Positions 8,157 through 10,483 of a DNA stretch of 10,483 nucleotides are shown piece after piece. Under the pieces are notes generated by a model. That model was given only the letters and a program-made list of their open reading frames with translations. It had not been told where the DNA came from and made no database searches. The stretch lies in assembly GCA_003024985.2 (NCBI GenBank), contig PXIH01S0057289.1; one strand, given 5' to 3'. Numbering within the stretch: position 1 is the stretch's first letter; the number at the start of each line of letters is the position of its first letter. Source of the stretch: Euperipatoides rowelli. Its lineage: Eukaryota; Onychophora; Udeonychophora; Euonychophora; Peripatopsidae. The translations under genes were made by a program, and so were the position numbers.

Positions 8157-8828
8157 TTTTTATTTTTATTTCACAAATGAAACAATTAGTCGTAATAAGA
8201 GTTATATATTTACCAGGGCTTAAGTCCTTAATTTATCATTTATACTATATCATACTCTTATTTCTTTAATAAATAAATAATAATAAAACAAATTCCAAAT
8301 TTTCAATTATTATTCCATTCTTTCGCCAGCCATTGAATCGACAAATATCTGAATCCCAGACTCAAGAAACCCTTTAGCTAAACTAACTCACTTGAGATTA
8401 CTCATGTGATATTCTCTGTTTTTTTCTCTCCAAGCAGAAGAAGAGATGGCAGAGCTGAAAAATCTTGTAAAAACACACCTAACATAATTGCCAACCTTGA
8501 ATTTGTCAAAGTTGACACTAACATCTAGTAAAACAATTATTTCAGGTGGGAAACATTTAATTTAAAGCTAAAGATCAATACAAAGTGTATGACATACTAN
8601 TAGCAATGAAAATTAACACAACTAGGCTAAAGTGTTCTTCAAAATTAAAAGGCTGAAGAAATGTATATGTTTGTGTGTACATTTAGAACACAGTAACAAG
8701 ATCTACTGTTAAATTTGAAAACTGATGAAATTTAAATGTCAGGAATGTGTGGGGGTGGACTCTTGTATCCTAAGTCAAAATTGATTGAAATTTAATTCAC
8801 AAGATTTCGAGTAAAATTACATCCCAAG
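8157..8828. other. AT-rich stretch without a supported gene
   Basis: The only notable element is a splice-acceptor-like segment. A branch-point-like ACTAAC lies near 8385, then a pyrimidine tract, then CAG at 8435-8437, followed by AAGAAGAGATGGCAGAGCTG and a GTAAAA at 8467. That would make a 29-nt mini-exon, too short to support. An N is at 8600. Confidence 0.5.
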
Positions 8829-8836
8829 TTTGGAAG
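8829..8836 (+). repeat. Left 8-bp direct repeat flanking the fold-back
   Basis: TTTGGAAG here recurs at 9480-9487, 7 bp outside the left arm and 8 bp outside the right arm of the fold-back. An 8-bp duplication is the size made by hAT-type transposases, but the element ends do not match usual hAT termini. Confidence 0.45.
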
Positions 8837-8843
8837 ATAATAA

Positions 8844-9112
8844 TTTAATGAAACATCTATACATCACTTATAGAAGCTAAAGTGAAATATTATGCTAAAG
8901 ATTTTCAATTATATGAATTTGTATAAATTGCCAGGGCTATCATACAAAAACATATAAATAGGCATCAATGCATATTTAATGTAAGAAATGCCAAAACCCA
9001 CCACCATGTGGCTTAGACATTTATTTCACTTAAAACTGCCACTGCATTATCAGGATCCTGATTTCATGGTTCTTTCCAATCGTCAGACACAGATAGGCAT
9101 TAGACAGCCAGT
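8844..9112 (+). repeat. Left arm of a 269-bp inverted repeat (fold-back)
   Basis: This 269-bp arm is the reverse complement of 9203-9471 with six substitutions and no indels (about 98% identity). The differences I find lie near 8905, 8998, 9006 and three between 9070 and 9080. No coding frame is seen. The arm contains ordinary AT-rich DNA plus a less AT-rich inner third (about 8995-9112). Confidence 0.95.
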
Positions 9113-9202
9113 GTAGTGGATTTTCTTCACATCATATTTTAATGTTTCAACTAATATTCTAATAGTTGATACAGTTAAGGACAATTCAAATTGATTGCCT
9201 TA
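9113..9202. other. Spacer of the fold-back, with nested small hairpins
   Basis: The 90-bp spacer carries the first copy of a 20-bp word (TGTAGTGGATTTTCTTCACA, 9112-9131). It also carries a small inverted repeat CAACTA/TAGTTG (9148-9168) and a second one, CAGTTAAGG (9172-9180) with CCTTAACTG (9198-9206). The last overlaps the first four bases of the right arm, so two pairings compete at the base of the loop. Confidence 0.8.
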
Positions 9203-9471
9203 ACTGGCTGTCTAATGCCTATCTGTGTCTGACGAATAGAAAGGACCATGAAATCAGGATCCTGATAATGCAGTGGCAGTTTTAAGTGAAATAAATGTCT
9301 AAGCCACACGGTGGTGGCTTTTGGCATTTCTTACATTAAATATGCATTGATGCCTATTTATATGTTTTTGTATGATAGCCCTGGCAATTTATACAAATTC
9401 ATATAATTGGAAATCTTTAGCATAATATTTCACTTTAGCTTCTATAAGTGATGTATAGATGTTTCATTAAA
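9203..9471 (-). repeat. Right arm of the 269-bp inverted repeat
   Basis: This is the partner of 8844-9112 and has exactly the same length. The arms end at TTTAATG on the left and CATTAAA on the right. Beyond them the flanks no longer pair. Confidence 0.95.
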
Positions 9472-9479
9472 CACTATTT

Positions 9480-9487
9480 TTTGGAAG
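9480..9487 (+). repeat. Right 8-bp direct repeat flanking the fold-back
   Basis: This is the second copy of TTTGGAAG. A 29-bp piece follows (9488-9516) containing the second copy of the 20-bp word (9494-9513), and then ATAATAATT, which on the left side follows TTTGGAAG directly. Confidence 0.45.
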
Positions 9488-9525
9488 CTATGATGTAGTG
9501 GATTTTCTTCACAAAGATAATAATT

Positions 9526-10348
9526 ATAAATAAGGCAGATATTGGCTCAATAATTATAGAAGAAGGAATGGAGGTGAGCTAAATTAATCATTGATTACAT
9601 TAATTCTAAAATTAATAATCCTCAGAACTTAAACACTAATAAAAAATTTCATAATAAAAAGCAAGAAGAAGCTAATAAAAATGTTCATCATTACCTTCTC
9701 ATTGTAAGATGAAAATAATTGATGTAACATGTCATATGTGTCACCTTGTGTGTTATGATCTTACATCATCAGTGATAAGTTAGTATAATTGAAGCTCCCC
9801 AATAAATTAAAGCCAACATGTGTTGACAATAAGCGAAATAAAATTATTTCAAGTCAATATTTATAATCTTTAGCTATTGAAAGGATTATTTCTTAAAATC
9901 TTCAGCTAAAACGAAACTAGAATAGTGTGACTATGGTTAGATCTGATTCATCAAACAATTAACCTGTCTACCTGATTATAATGCATAAGATTGGCTACTT
10001 AGGTAATACCTATACTATTTACGTTACATAATTAATTAATATTTCCGGAAGTTATTTAATTATTATCATCTAATATTATATGTGATAAATTTTATATCTA
10101 ATTTAAGTTTTAAAATAAGTGTATTATTTTAATCCAAGATGAAGTGACTCATTTTATATTAGACTTTTCATTATTATTTCTTTATTGAGATTAACAACCA
10201 TTATTATGTACAAATAAAATTTTAATTATTAGTAATAGCTTTCATACTCTGATATGGAATACAATTATTATATTGTTTTGTTATACTGTATATCTCTTAA
10301 TTAATAAATAAACCGAAATTAAACATTTGTGAAATTACTTTTATAAAA
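9526..10348. other. AT-rich stretch without a supported gene
   Basis: No coding frame, RNA gene or element is recognised. A 7-bp inverted repeat, GATGTAA/TTACATC (9721-9767), is the only structure noted. Confidence 0.6.
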
Positions 10349-10460
10349 ATATTTACCTAATCTTTACCCAATCGTTTATGATAGAAATCTGATATTTCTA
10401 TTTATTTATAGAAAAATCAGATTTCTAACATAAACGATTGATTAAAGATGAGGCAAATAT
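10349..10460. mobile_element. Small fold-back, MITE-like, with 52-bp arms
   Basis: The left arm (10349-10400) and right arm (10409-10460) are reverse complements at 46 of 52 positions, with an 8-bp loop (TTTATTTA). The pairing extends outward with a gap: AAATTACTTTT on the left matches the reverse complement of AAAGGGAATTT on the right. The element may therefore be longer than marked and may run to or past the window edge at 10483. It has no coding capacity. Size and structure resemble a miniature inverted-repeat element, but no target-site duplication can be fixed. Confidence 0.7.
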
Positions 10461-10483
10461 AAAGGGAATTTTATATTTATATT

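Noticed and set aside
2400-8200. An LTR pair flanking the gypsy internal region
   Set aside because: Comparing the sequence below 3010 with that above 7254 by eye showed no long direct repeat; a dot plot might still find diverged LTRs.
1-10483. CRISPR array, defence island or other prokaryotic system
   Set aside because: There are no regularly spaced repeats, no operon structure and no bacterial coding; the sequence is eukaryotic in character.

Overview
The window looks like nuclear DNA from an animal, probably an insect or other arthropod. It is very A+T-rich (about 70% by eye) and has long homopolymers, a (CT)8 microsatellite and two N positions (938, 8600) typical of a draft assembly. Splice-site-like signals, tRNA-derived SINE-like promoter boxes and a decayed Ty3/gypsy retrotransposon all point to a eukaryote. 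Nothing bacterial is visible: no operons, Shine-Dalgarno starts or dense coding. The lineage is an inference; no host gene here identifies a species.

Layout. Positions 1-1300 are AT-rich with one short minus-strand open frame (228-410) of uncertain status. Positions 1304-1966 hold the best host-gene candidate: a plus-strand exon after a 15-T tract and CAG acceptor, encoding a Tyr/Gly/Lys/Ser-rich low-complexity protein start (208 residues) and ending in phase 0 at a GTAACA donor. The following sequence is presumed intron; it carries a minus-strand tRNA-like SINE fragment (about 2065-2140) and a second plus-strand SINE-like unit (about 2765-2990).

Positions about 3010-7253 hold one minus-strand Ty3/gypsy fossil. 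Reading right to left: capsid, two zinc knuckles, protease, reverse transcriptase, RNase H, then integrase. It is broken by stops and frameshifts, and key residues are lost: YLDG in RT, DMGA in protease, both aspartates of the integrase triad. About 780 bp of unrelated AT-rich DNA (3798-4576) interrupts it between the RNase H tail and integrase, bounded by a 7-bp direct repeat. No LTR pair was found.

Positions 7254-8843 are mostly featureless, with a more GC-rich patch (7881-7950), the (CT)8 run and a weak mini-exon-like signal near 8438-8466. Positions 8844-9471 form a large, nearly perfect fold-back: two 269-bp arms, 6 mismatches, no indels, and a 90-bp spacer. An 8-bp direct repeat flanks it, and a 20-bp word is shared between spacer and right flank. 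A second, smaller fold-back with 52-bp arms (10349-10460) lies at the right edge.

Functionally, this is a possible host exon followed by a graveyard of transposable elements. I do not see a new multi-gene system. The items most worth following are the 269-bp fold-back as a possible hairpin-RNA source or recent rearrangement, and the unidentified Gly/Tyr-rich exon.
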